A DNA stretch of 35,582 bases. Origin: an uncultured Planktomarina sp. GTDB lineage: Bacteria; Pseudomonadota; Alphaproteobacteria; Rhodobacterales; Rhodobacteraceae. The position numbers and the translations under genes were made by a program. Positions within the stretch are counted from its first letter, which is position 1, and each line of letters begins with the position of its first letter. The stretch is from assembly GCA_905182425.1 (NCBI GenBank), contig CAJJBP010000026.1:1-35582 (forward strand). Reading direction: 5' to 3'. The notes under the pieces are model-generated. The model was not told the DNA's origin. It was given only the letters and a program-made list of their open reading frames with translations, and did not search any database. This document shows, one piece after another, positions 18,884 to 27,142 of the stretch.

Positions 18884-19997
18884 TGGACGGCCTGAACATG
18901 TCACGCCGCATTCGCCGTACGCCCTACACCGACCGGGTGGAAGAATGCAGGCGTCCGTGGCTTTTCTGTTGTGAACCACATGCTGCTTCCCAAGGCGTTC
19001 GGCCCGACGGTTGAGGAAGACTACTGGCACCTACGGGAGCATGTGCAGATTTGGGATGTGTCAGTTCAGCGCCAAGTCCAAATTACAGGCCCTGATGCAG
19101 CTGCACTTGTTCAGTGGATGACGCCTCGCAACATCTCTAAAGCTAAATTAGGGGATTGTTTTTACATTCCGATCATCGATGCACAAGGCGGGATGATAAA
19201 CGATCCAGTTATGTTAAAACTGGCTGAAGACCGTTCTGGCTTTCCATTGCTGACAGCGATTTACTTTTGTACGCGATGGGTTTGGCACTTGGGCGAGGCA
19301 TGGATGTTAAGATCACGGAGCCAGACGTTAATACTCTCGCCATTCAGGGGCCAAAAGCCGAGGATTTGCTAGCTTCTCAGTTTTTGGCAGCAATGACATA
19401 CGGAATATTGGATTTTTTAAGTATAATTGGATTGATTTCAAAGGTACTCGCCAATTAATAGCGCGGTCAGGCTATTCTCGGCAAGGTGGCTTTGAAATAT
19501 ATCTGCAGGGTGGCCACTTAGGCCCAGCTCTTTGGGACAGTATCTGGGAGGCTGGCCAGGCTTTTAACATCAGGCCGGGCTGTCCAAATCTAATTGAACG
19601 AATTGAGGGAGGCCTTCTCTCTTATGGGAATGAGTTTACACGTGAAAATAATCCCTTTGAGATAGGTCATGGTAAATACTGCACTATCGATAACTCGCTT
19701 GATTACGTCGGTCGGGAAGCTTTACAAAAAATCGCTTTAAATGGTGTATCACGCAAAATACGTGGCGTGGCCTTTGATGGCGGCCCATGCCCAACCTGCT
19801 CGAAGCCATGGCCAGTAATGGTAGAAAAAAAGCAGATAGGTTCAATTACCTCAGCCATATGGTCACCTCGTTTAAAAATAAATATTGGTCAATCGATGGT
19901 GAATAGAGGTTTTTGGGATCCAGGCCAAACCGTCACCGTTCACTCACAAGAGGGGATTGTAAGGTTAGGTGAAGTTTCAGCCCTTCCCTTCACTTAA
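18883..19997 (+). pseudogene. Frameshifted GcvT-fold methyltransferase, DmdA-like (DMSP demethylase family)
   Basis: About 370 aa if repaired. The pieces are SRRIRRTPYTDRVEE, GVRGFSVVNHMLLPKAF, EEDYWHLREHVQIWDVSVQR, GPDAAALVQWMTPRN, RFWLSIADSDLLLYAMGLAL, DVNTLAIQGPKAEDLL, IARSGYSRQGGFEIYLQGG, GCPNLIERIEGGLLSYGNE and a C-terminal barrel ending at 19997. This pattern is typical of tetrahydrofolate-dependent DmdA and close GcvT relatives, which transfer a methyl group from DMSP or a methylated amine. Three lesions are visible: an extra T near 18942, a lost T in CGTTTC near 19237, and a lost T in a T6 run near 19383. True DmdA versus a paralogue cannot be settled by eye. Confidence 0.82.
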
Positions 19998-20101
19998 TCG
20001 GAAACAGCAGCACAGATGGCCTTCCAAGAACTAACACAGGACTTGGTATGTATTAATGATATTAAATATATTAATTAATTCCAACGAAGAGTTTGCAAAT
20101 T

Positions 20102-20119
20102 GTTACTTAATAAAATAAC
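20102..20119. promoter_or_regulatory. Candidate Zur operator
   Basis: Imperfect dyad GTTACTT (20102-20108) - AATA - AAATAAC (20113-20119), arms matching at 6 of 7 positions. It lies 29 bases before the Zur-like gene in an A+T-rich promoter region. Alphaproteobacterial Zur sites are GTTA/TAAC-type A+T-rich dyads, so this fits autoregulation and control of the whole zinc operon. No other strong dyad is seen in 19998-20147. Confidence 0.45.
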
Positions 20120-20147
20120 TTTTTTTTAAATAGCTGGGAAAAAGTCC

Positions 20148-20534
20148 ATGCGGAAACAAGCCATCGTGCGACAGCCTGACATTTTGAGTGTTTTGAATAA
20201 ACAAAATAAATCGATGACTGCATACGATATCCTTGATCAAATGAAACTTTATAAACCTGATTTGGCGACTCCAACGATATATCGCGCCCTAGCAGCATTA
20301 ACAGATCAAGGCCTGGCACATAAGCTTGAATCTTTAAAAGCATTTGTCCCCTGTCGATGTACCCATGAAGCGGCTGTTCCAGTGTTAGCCATCTGTGAGG
20401 ATTGCGGAACAGTAGAGGAATATGACGGTACTTCCTTGCTGCAAAACCTTTCCATCATTTCCTCTCAATCAGCATTCAAAGCTAACCGCCATATCATGTA
20501 AGTTAACGGTCAATGCGACAACTGTTCAGCATAG
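20148..20534 (+). pseudogene. zur: Fur-family zinc regulator, Zur-like, with premature stop before the second CxxC
   Basis: The open frame is 117 codons (to TAA at 20499-20501). The winged helix (TPTIYRALAALTDQGLAHKL), ESLKAFVPCRCTHE and the first structural-zinc pair CEDCG are present. Directly after TAA the same frame continues with VNGQCDNCSA and ends at TAG 20532-20534. QCDNC is exactly the missing second CxxC of Fur-family proteins. One nonsense change (for instance GAA to TAA) therefore removes the last 11 residues. Whether the shorter protein still folds is uncertain. It is the first gene of the zinc operon, 22 bases before the ZrgA-like gene. If the stop is a consensus error, the gene is a normal 128-residue Zur. 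Confidence 0.85.
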
Positions 20535-20556
20535 TATATTATTATAAGGAATTTTA

Positions 20557-21249
20557 ATGAATATTTTTCCAATTATCGTAGTAAACGCAATCGTCGCCAC
20601 AGCTGTTATCGGGGAAGAGGCCCGACAGCTTGATGCACATGAACACGGCATCGGGCATTTGAATATCGCATTTGAAGATCAAAAAATAGCTATGCAATTG
20701 CATGCACCGGGTGCGGACATCGTTGGCTTTGAATACAAAGCGGAAAGTTCAGAAGATCTTGCTTCGATTGATTTCGCATTGAAAATGTTAGCACGACCGC
20801 TGGAACTCTTTGTTATACCCAATGCGGCCGGGTGTGATATCTTGAGCGCTCGCGCCGCTCTGGAAAGCGGCGAAAACCAAAATAACGGCGGCGAGGATCA
20901 CGAGGATCACGAGGATCACGAGGATCACGAGGATCACGAGGATCACGAGGATCACGAGGATCACGAGGATCACGAGGATCACGAGGATCACGAGGATCAA
21001 CATACTGAGGACCATGGTCAAGACAAAAATGACGAAGACAATTCAAATAAGGAAGGCCATACAGAGTTTCATGGTGAATATTTGCTAACTTGCACCGATC
21101 CTTCCGCCGTGACCGAAATTGCGTTTGATTATTTTAGCGTTTTCATAAATGCCTTGAAGGTTGAAGTGCAGATTATATCGGACAGTGGATCTGCTTCGTT
21201 TGAAGTTAAACGTGACGCACCAACACTTGATTTAGGGGAAATATTCTAA
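20557..21249 (+). CDS. zrgA: DUF2796 / ZrgA-like periplasmic zinc-binding protein with EDH repeat
   Basis: Secreted metal-binding protein, 230 aa. A short N-terminal hydrophobic segment (1-18) acts as signal peptide, followed by the family's [15 protein letters not shown] (24-38) with histidines at 28 and 30. A conserved [13 protein letters not shown] segment leads to a low-complexity region: eleven perfect EDH triplets (113-145), then EDQ and HTEDHGQ. The C-terminal part (HGEYLLTC...) resumes the DUF2796 domain. DUF2796 proteins are the ZrgA component of a zinc-uptake locus in Vibrio. Here the gene follows a Zur-like regulator and precedes an ABC ATPase and permease. The repeat gives a strongly acidic, His-rich loop that should bind Zn2+. 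Confidence 0.88.
   Translation: MNIFPIIVVNAIVATAVIGEEARQLDAHEHGIGHLNIAFEDQKIAMQLHAPGADIVGFEYKAESSEDLASIDFALKMLARPLELFVIPNAAGCDILSARAALESGENQNNGGEDHEDHEDHEDHEDHEDHEDHEDHEDHEDHEDHEDQHTEDHGQDKNDEDNSNKEGHTEFHGEYLLTCTDPSAVTEIAFDYFSVFINALKVEVQIISDSGSASFEVKRDAPTLDLGEIF
20893..21000. repeat. 9-bp tandem repeat, eleven perfect copies plus one degenerate
   Basis: The unit GAGGATCAC (Glu-Asp-His) runs from 20893 to 20991 without a single mismatch, and a twelfth unit (20992-21000) ends CAA (Gln). The repeat keeps the frame, so copy-number changes would lengthen or shorten the metal-binding loop without breaking the gene. Nucleotide identity with no synonymous drift implies recent expansion by slippage or recombination. 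Confidence 0.97.
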
Positions 21250-21250
21250 G

Positions 21251-21955
21251 TTGGGAGCTGCAGAACCTTCAATCATACATCTCGAAAAAGTCTATTACAG
21301 ATGGCCTGGTCGAGCATCGTTTACGCTGCATGTACCTAAATTGACATTGAGACGGTCTGAAACTGTTTTGCTTCTCGGCGAAAGTGGGTCTGGGAAATCA
21401 ACGTTATTATCCCTAATTTGTGGGACCGTCAGTGCAGATTCAGGACATATTTTTGTCGCTGGGGCAGACATCAGCAAACTTTCTGCGGGAAAGCGGGATA
21501 GCTTCCGAGCCGAACAAATTGGATTAATTTTTCAACAGTTTAATCTGTTGCCGTTCGCCAGCGTAAAAGACAATATTTTATTACCTTTAAATTTTGCACC
21601 CAAACGCCGCAAACGAGTGACCAATTTACACCTCGAGGCAGAGAGACTTTGCGATGAGCTAGGTTTGTCTGATGATTTGATAATGGCCCGCGCTGGAACT
21701 TTGAGTGTCGGCCAGCAGCAACGGGTAGCTGCAGCGCGAGCATTAATTGGGGCACCACCGCTTATTATTGCAGATGAACCCACCTCCTCACTAGATGCAG
21801 CCACGCAAACAGTATTTCTATCTTTATTATTTTCGCAGGCACGGGCAAATGGATCAACTTTGTTGATGGTCAGCCATGATGCTCGCTTATCGAACCAATT
21901 TGACCGAGTGATCCACATGTCAGAGATTATTCAAACCGAGCGAGGAATGCCGTGA
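21251..21955 (+). CDS. ABC transporter ATPase, LolD/MacB type (zinc operon)
   Basis: ATPase partner of the FtsX-like permease, 234 aa. Walker A is GESGSGKST (43-51), Q-loop LIFQQFNLLPFASVKDNILL, signature LSVGQQQRVAAARAL and Walker B LIIADEPTSSLD, with a switch His in MVSHD. The start is TTG 21251, one base after the ZrgA-like stop, and no ATG lies near, so coupling is likely. This group is typical of LolD/MacB-type mechanotransmission systems, so transport across the inner membrane should not be taken for granted. Context points to zinc handling. Confidence 0.93.
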   Translation: MGAAEPSIIHLEKVYYRWPGRASFTLHVPKLTLRRSETVLLLGESGSGKSTLLSLICGTVSADSGHIFVAGADISKLSAGKRDSFRAEQIGLIFQQFNLLPFASVKDNILLPLNFAPKRRKRVTNLHLEAERLCDELGLSDDLIMARAGTLSVGQQQRVAAARALIGAPPLIIADEPTSSLDAATQTVFLSLLFSQARANGSTLLMVSHDARLSNQFDRVIHMSEIIQTERGMP

Positions 21956-23202
21956 TTTTACGCCTGGCAATGGGCTCATTAACGGCCCGAGCACTTACGG
22001 TTGGAATGACAATCCTAGCGATTGCCGTTTCAGTCGCACTCTTTCTTGGCGTTGAAAAAGTACGCACTGGGGCTAAAGCGAGCTTTGCCAACACAATTTC
22101 TGGGACTGATTTGATTGTTGGTGCACGGTCGGGATCAGTACAATTACTCTTGTATTCTATATTTAGAATAGGGAACGCGACCAACAATTTGACGTGGGAA
22201 AGCTATCAAAATATTGCGGCACACAAGGACGTGGATTGGATAGTACCAATTTCACTTGGCGACAGCCATCGACAGTTCCGCGTCATGGGAACTACTCCTA
22301 ATTTTTTTGATCGATACAAATATAGGTCAGGCCAATCACTCGTAATACAAGATGGCGAGTTGTTAGACGATCTGTTTGATACAGTCATTGGTGCAGATGT
22401 CGCAGCAACTCTTGGTTATGAGATTGGAGATCCGATTGTAGTAGCACACGGGATAGCTTCCTTCATGGAGCACCAAGACCAACCGTTTTCTGTGTCAGGC
22501 ATTTTAATGAAAACTGGAACACCGGTGGATCGTACGGTAGTTGTTAGTCTTGAAGCGATAGAGGCCATCCATGTGGATTGGCAAAGCGGAGCCCAGATAC
22601 CAGGCCAGGTTACACCCGCAGACTCCTTGCGTCAAATGGAGCTAAAGCCAAAAGCAATCACTGCAGCCCTTTTAGGTACCAAAAGTCGTCTGAAAGTCTT
22701 TGCCTTGCAACGGTCAATAAATGAATATCCAGAAGAACCGTTGATCGCAATTTTACCTGGTGTCGCTTTGCAAGAATTATGGCAAATTGTTGGTATTGCT
22801 GAAAAATCCCTAATTGGTGTATCTATAATGGTTGTCGTTACAGCTTTTATTGGAATGGTGGCAACAATTTTATCTAGTTTGAGCGAACGCCGCAGGGAAA
22901 TGGCAATTTTTAGAGCTATGGGTGCACGCCCTCGTACAATCGTGACACTTCTTTTGCTTGAAGCTATTTTGATGGCAGGTATTGGTGCATGCCTTGGTAT
23001 GGTTCTTTTGTATTTAGGCCTATTCGCTGGTCAACCGCTTATTGACCGTTCATTTGGCCTTTGGCTTCCCATCGAACCCCCAACCATCCGTGAGGTTAAG
23101 CTGTTATTAAGTATTGTAATAACAGGTGCACTCGTGAGCATATTCCCCGCGATTCGCGCTTATCGCATGTCACTTGCAGATGGCATGATAGCCAGAATTT
23201 GA
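21952..23202 (+). CDS. FtsX/MacB-type ABC permease (zinc operon)
   Basis: Inner-membrane protein, 416 aa. It has one N-terminal helix (about 14-36), a large periplasmic MacB-PCD-like domain (about 45-275), then three C-terminal helices (about 283-305, 327-360, 384-404) with the cytoplasmic SSLSERRREMAIFRAMGARP loop that defines FtsX-family permeases. The start GTG 21952 overlaps the ATPase stop by 4 bases (GTGA). With the ATPase it forms a type VII-like transporter. Neighbouring DUF2796 and DUF3299 genes suggest it works with periplasmic zinc-binding proteins. Confidence 0.93.
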   Translation: MILRLAMGSLTARALTVGMTILAIAVSVALFLGVEKVRTGAKASFANTISGTDLIVGARSGSVQLLLYSIFRIGNATNNLTWESYQNIAAHKDVDWIVPISLGDSHRQFRVMGTTPNFFDRYKYRSGQSLVIQDGELLDDLFDTVIGADVAATLGYEIGDPIVVAHGIASFMEHQDQPFSVSGILMKTGTPVDRTVVVSLEAIEAIHVDWQSGAQIPGQVTPADSLRQMELKPKAITAALLGTKSRLKVFALQRSINEYPEEPLIAILPGVALQELWQIVGIAEKSLIGVSIMVVVTAFIGMVATILSSLSERRREMAIFRAMGARPRTIVTLLLLEAILMAGIGACLGMVLLYLGLFAGQPLIDRSFGLWLPIEPPTIREVKLLLSIVITGALVSIFPAIRAYRMSLADGMIARI

Positions 23203-23215
23203 GAAAATAACCAAA

Positions 23216-23722
23216 ATGCAGAAAATACGACGACGCCATTTGATTACTACAGCACTGGCAAGTGCTATGCTGCCGCAATCAGCGTCGGGTAGTAAGGCCA
23301 CAGAAATAATGTGGGATGATTTAATCCCACAGGGAGTGCCTTACTCAGAAATTATCGGTGAGGGAGAGATGGATGAGCTCAACGATTATTGGAGACCTAT
23401 TTACGATGCAAACGCGACAAAACTAAATCCAGCGCTCAATGACGCTTACATCAAAATACCTGGCTTCATAATTCCTATTGATTTATCGACAGCTGGCGTA
23501 ACCAAATTTGTACTAGTACCATATGTCGGGGCTTGCATTCATACCCCCCCACCACCACCAAACCAACTTATCTTTGTTTCCACTCTGGTACCTTGGTCAA
23601 GTGACGACCTCTGGGAAGCTGTTTGGGTAACGGGTAACATGCGGCATGGGATTCAAACAACCGAATTGGGGGAGACAGGCTATGTTCTTACCGCCGATAA
23701 AATTGAGGTTTATGTTTGGTGA
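23216..23722 (+). CDS. DUF3299 family exported protein, copy 1
   Basis: Small exported protein, 168 aa. An Arg-rich, twin-arginine-like N-terminus (KIRRRHLITTALASAM) precedes the DUF3299 core: MWDDLIPQGVPYSE, IPGFIIPIDLSTAGVTKFVL, and the signature VPYVGACIHTPPPPPNQLIF around residues 101-120. The single Cys-x-His in GACIH may bind metal. DUF3299 genes commonly accompany DUF2796 and an FtsX-type ABC pair; a role in periplasmic zinc transfer is inference. It starts 13 bases after the permease and overlaps the next gene by 4 bases if GTG 23719 is used. Confidence 0.88.
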   Translation: MQKIRRRHLITTALASAMLPQSASGSKATEIMWDDLIPQGVPYSEIIGEGEMDELNDYWRPIYDANATKLNPALNDAYIKIPGFIIPIDLSTAGVTKFVLVPYVGACIHTPPPPPNQLIFVSTLVPWSSDDLWEAVWVTGNMRHGIQTTELGETGYVLTADKIEVYVW

Positions 23723-24219
23723 GAATAGGAATTAATAGGCGGAATTTATTGGCAAGTTTAGGTCTCTTTGGAACAATACCTCATTTGGTATGGGCCGAAG
23801 ATTACATTGATATAGACTGGAAAGATCTCGTTCCGGAAGGCCAATCCGTTATCCCCCCAATGCTGCAAGGTCTAATCGATCACGACCAAGCACCACTAAC
23901 TAGTCAACAGCCCATATCTAGTGGTGTTCGTACAGACTGGAATGGCCAGATTGTACGCTTGCCAGGGTTCATAGTTCCTATTGATTATTCCGGAACGGGC
24001 GTCACTGCATTTATCCTTGTGCCGTTTGTCGGTGCCTGCGTGCACGTTCCACCGCCGCCAGCTAATCAACTTGTATTTGTCACTACAGAAAAACCCTACC
24101 AGAGCTCCGGTCTTTTTGAGGCCGTTAATGTGATCGGCATGTTTGGCGTCTCGTCAATGTCAACACAGCTTGCTGATATTTCTTATGCTTTATCTGCAGA
24201 TCTTATCGAACCGTTTTGA
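23719..24219 (+). CDS. DUF3299 family exported protein, copy 2
   Basis: Tandem paralogue of the previous gene, 166 aa from GTG 23719, which overlaps the TGA of copy 1 (GTGA); TTG 23716 is one codon earlier. The leader RRNLLASLGLFGTIPHLVWA fits Tat or Sec export. The core repeats the family: IDWKDLVPEGQSV, LPGFIVPIDYSGTGVTAF and VPFVGACVHVPPPPANQLVF. Copies share the core but differ strongly in the leader and in the stretch between it and the signature, so the duplication is not recent and the two may have distinct partners. It is the last gene of the zinc operon. Confidence 0.87.
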   Translation: MRIGINRRNLLASLGLFGTIPHLVWAEDYIDIDWKDLVPEGQSVIPPMLQGLIDHDQAPLTSQQPISSGVRTDWNGQIVRLPGFIVPIDYSGTGVTAFILVPFVGACVHVPPPPANQLVFVTTEKPYQSSGLFEAVNVIGMFGVSSMSTQLADISYALSADLIEPF

Positions 24220-24418
24220 GAATAGCTCAATGCAAATGGATAATAATTAAAGCAAACTATCAAAGTTGGCCCGCCGACCTAGAACTATTTTTTAGCTTCA
24301 AGTAATTGGTATAGGCTAGCCGTTTTAATTTTTGAACCCAATGATTAGAAGTATTAATATTTTGTCTTTAAATTTTTTTAGGTGTGATTCTGATCGCGAA
24401 AATCTGAAGTAACAGTAC

Positions 24419-24613
24419 TTAAGATTGACTATTAAGATCCTCTCCCAGCTCATCGATACGATCCAAAATATGATCTAACTTTTCGTGGTATTCTTCTTCG
24501 TAACTTTCATCTCGATCGTGATCATGCATAATCAGAGACCCAACAATAAACAAAGTTACTATCACAACACATACTGTAATTATTGTGACCATCGTTTTGG
24601 TATAGGTATCCAT
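24419..24613 (-). CDS. Small single-pass membrane protein, unknown function
   Basis: 64 aa. There is one transmembrane helix at about 8-28 (MVTIITVCVVIVTLFIVGSL), then a charged cytoplasmic or periplasmic tail with HDHDRDESYEEEYHE and a short amphipathic helix (KLDHILDRIDELGEDL). A strong Shine-Dalgarno (AGGAGGG, complement at 24618-24624) lies 4-5 bases before the ATG, which supports a real gene. It converges on the zinc operon's end. The His/Asp/Glu tail could bind metal, but no family is recognised. Confidence 0.7.
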   Translation of the reverse strand: MDTYTKTMVTIITVCVVIVTLFIVGSLIMHDHDRDESYEEEYHEKLDHILDRIDELGEDLNSQS

Positions 24614-24674
24614 GAGACCCTCCTTTAATTATCCACAAACATGGCCAAGCAGAAATGCGCCAATAAAGATATTC

Positions 24675-25763
24675 TTAGACTAGCATCCCACGTGCCTCAA
24701 CGGGGATCACTTCACGGATCTGATCCCCGCGAACAGCTACCAGCTGGTTCACCATATTAACAGCAACGCACACATGGTTTGGGACCACTCGCACAATATC
24801 ACCAACTACCGGTTTGTTTTTCGATTTAGAAAGATCAAGAAATCCATGCTCTTCCGCAAATTTATGAATGCGCGCGGCTGGATGTTCAAGGATCAATCCA
24901 AAACCCTGCAGGTTTCCTGTATCAGAGGTCAATGTTTTCGAGCCTGCATCCAAAATACCTCGTTCTGGCCCACCACGGCTCACGACACTGGAATACACAC
25001 TGAACGCACAATCTGCCAGAGTCGCAAATCCAGCTTGAATCATCATACGATCATTGAAAATACATGTGCCTGCACGATGTTCCGTGGCTCCCAGCAGTTT
25101 TCCAATATTAGAAAAATTAGGAGTTCCACCCGTAGAAACGATCCCTTGTTTGAGCCCTAAGGCCGCTAGACCAATTGTCATCTCATCTAAAAAAACTTGC
25201 GTCTGCGGCCAGCTATCAAGTGATGGATAAAACAATAGCCCCACAAAGTTGAGCATCGAGTCATCACGGATAACCTGTGCCAGTGCAAGCGCTTCCCCAG
25301 GAGTTTCAACACCTGCACGTTTTTGTCCTGTGTCACATTCGATCATGACATCCAGTACACGTCCAGCTTGTCGTGCAGCATCTGAATAAGCTGCCAGCGA
25401 AACTAGGTTGTCGCTGCAGACCTTAAGGGCCACACGCTGCTGTAAAGATGCCAGCCGACCAGATCTCGCAGCCCCAAGTAAATTGGTTGCAATAATAATA
25501 TCATTAATACCAGCATCCACCATTACCTCAGCCTCACCAAGCTTTTGGCAAGTTATTCCCTTCGCGCCAGCCGCAATCTGCTTTTTTGCTAGTATTGACG
25601 ATTTATGAGTTTTGATATGTGGACGGTTTGTTACTCCAGCCTTTTCGCACAGTGTTTGAGCACGCATTATGTTGCGTTCGACCACGTCAAGATCTATCAC
25701 CGAACAGGGCGTACCAAAGTTTTCTATAATTTCAGTCTTAAGTGCAGAAGTTGCCTTATTCAT
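24675..25763 (-). CDS. D-threonine aldolase / D-serine dehydratase family PLP enzyme
   Basis: Fold-type III (alanine-racemase-like) enzyme, 362 aa, acting on D-hydroxyamino acids such as D-threonine, D-serine or 3-hydroxy-D-aspartate. PLP lysine K51 lies in RPHIKTHKS. The C-terminal beta-domain has the metal pair His-x-Cys in VPNHVCVAVN. STGGTPNFSN should hold the PLP phosphate. There is no regulator or transporter in the same operon, but an EamA exporter lies 260 bases upstream on the same strand. The exact substrate cannot be decided from sequence. Confidence 0.92.
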   Translation of the reverse strand: MNKATSALKTEIIENFGTPCSVIDLDVVERNIMRAQTLCEKAGVTNRPHIKTHKSSILAKKQIAAGAKGITCQKLGEAEVMVDAGINDIIIATNLLGAARSGRLASLQQRVALKVCSDNLVSLAAYSDAARQAGRVLDVMIECDTGQKRAGVETPGEALALAQVIRDDSMLNFVGLLFYPSLDSWPQTQVFLDEMTIGLAALGLKQGIVSTGGTPNFSNIGKLLGATEHRAGTCIFNDRMMIQAGFATLADCAFSVYSSVVSRGGPERGILDAGSKTLTSDTGNLQGFGLILEHPAARIHKFAEEHGFLDLSKSKNKPVVGDIVRVVPNHVCVAVNMVNQLVAVRGDQIREVIPVEARGMLV

Positions 25764-26022
25764 TTAACTTATCCATTCGGACCAAACATTTATTTAGAGG
25801 TTATAATTGTCAGATTTTGCTTAGTCTAGTGGTTGCCGTAAGACTAACGAGAACATCCATAGTATTGCTGGCATAGCCTGAATCTATGTCCGCAATAATT
25901 GACAACACAGGGATCGCAGCACGGTTCAGCTTGGAATTAATAGATGAATAGGGCAGATTTATTCTCGCTATACCGAAGTTAGCTTGCTCATGTCAGTTGA
26001 ATTTATCTAGTTTCATAACCAA

Positions 26023-26901
26023 TTATAATTTTGCCGTATGCTCTCGCCAAAGAATTGTAAAACCCGATACTATGATGAAAATAATTCCTGGAAATAAGGT
26101 ATCAATTGGAAGTTCTCCAAATAAAAACCAACCAAATGCAAAAGAAGTAATTAAACCAAAGTAACCAAATGGAGCTAAAACTGATGCTGGCGCGTGTCGA
26201 AAAGCATACATTAAAAATACAACACCAAAACCGCCACAAATTGACATACTGAGAATTAAAATAGCGTCCATATAAGATTGTATCGGGGTCAATTCAGTCG
26301 TTATAGCAGCAAAAATAATTGCTCCTATTGCCGCAGAAAAGGCCGAGTATAAATACAGAATTGCATTTGACGTAGACTTATCAAAACTCCGTAAAGTCAC
26401 CACTGATGCTGCGTAACAAAAAGCGGCACCAATGGGGAATACTGAAGTCCATGTAAAAACTTCTGAGCCAGGGCGTACAATTAATATTACGCCCATAAAA
26501 CCAACAATAACGGCTCCCCAGCGCCACAATCCAGCCCTCTCTCCATAAAAAAAAGTTGCAATCATGACTATAAAAATAGCATTTGTCTGAGCGAGTGCTG
26601 AAGCCGTCGCTAATTCTAAATTTGCTAATGCTGTAAAAAATAATAGCTGAGCAGCTGCAACGAACAGTCCACGACCAAATGCTAGTTTCCACTTTTTGAT
26701 TTTATAATCACTTATACTGAAACTTAATTCACGTGTGTAAGCCAGCAATAAGATGGACGGTAAGATACCTAAAACGTTCCGATAGACTGACAGTTCTTGA
26801 GAGGAGTAGCGCACCGAAAGTATACGTACATGAACACTCATCAAATCAAAACAAACGTATGCCAGCAGGCAAACCAAGATTGCTCTAATATTATGTGACA
26901 T
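26023..26901 (-). CDS. EamA/DMT family transporter
   Basis: Inner-membrane drug/metabolite transporter, 292 aa, two EamA repeats of about five helices each (10 helices in total). Typical landmarks are VYRNVLGILPS in repeat 1 and ALAQTNAIFIVMIATFFYGE at the end of repeat 1. The second repeat ends LFPGIIFIIVSGFTILWRE. It probably exports or imports an amino acid or related metabolite. A second DMT gene follows in the same direction, only distantly similar, so this is not a recent duplication. Confidence 0.9.
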   Translation of the reverse strand: MSHNIRAILVCLLAYVCFDLMSVHVRILSVRYSSQELSVYRNVLGILPSILLLAYTRELSFSISDYKIKKWKLAFGRGLFVAAAQLLFFTALANLELATASALAQTNAIFIVMIATFFYGERAGLWRWGAVIVGFMGVILIVRPGSEVFTWTSVFPIGAAFCYAASVVTLRSFDKSTSNAILYLYSAFSAAIGAIIFAAITTELTPIQSYMDAILILSMSICGGFGVVFLMYAFRHAPASVLAPFGYFGLITSFAFGWFLFGELPIDTLFPGIIFIIVSGFTILWREHTAKL

Positions 26902-27142
26902 TTATCTCCAACCAAAAAGCGTGAAAGCTTTTGTTAAAGTTGAATAGACTGTGTTTGGAGTTTCTGAGTCAAGTTAAAGCCAGCGCCCCTTTATTTTGGC
27001 AGAGCCCAAACCACCCTGCACCTAGCGTCTTTTGAGACTTAGGCGGACCCAAAGCTACCTAAAAGATTAATCGCCAGCAGATCGACATCCCAGATAAATG
27101 CGAGCAACCTTTTTTGGTTGGTTGATGTAGTTCATTCGTCTG

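Noticed and set aside
18639..18974. 111-codon plus ORF as a real gene
   Set aside because: It mixes frames of the degraded HIU hydrolase and the DmdA-like start; recognised motifs sit in other frames.
20893..21000. Short repeat array as a possible CRISPR
   Set aside because: Units are contiguous, with no spacers, and stay in frame within a DUF2796 gene.
20788..21046. Antisense ORFs of 77 codons across the EDH repeat
   Set aside because: They are frame shadows of the 9-base tandem repeat (poly ILV or PRD patterns) with no ribosome site or independent support.
23216..24219. Tandem DUF3299 genes as one frameshifted gene
   Set aside because: Each copy has its own leader, full core and start/stop overlap, so they are two genes.
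24217..24231. TTGAG/CTCAA dyad at the end of the zinc operon as a terminator
   Set aside because: Only 5 bp, A+T-rich, with no T run after it.
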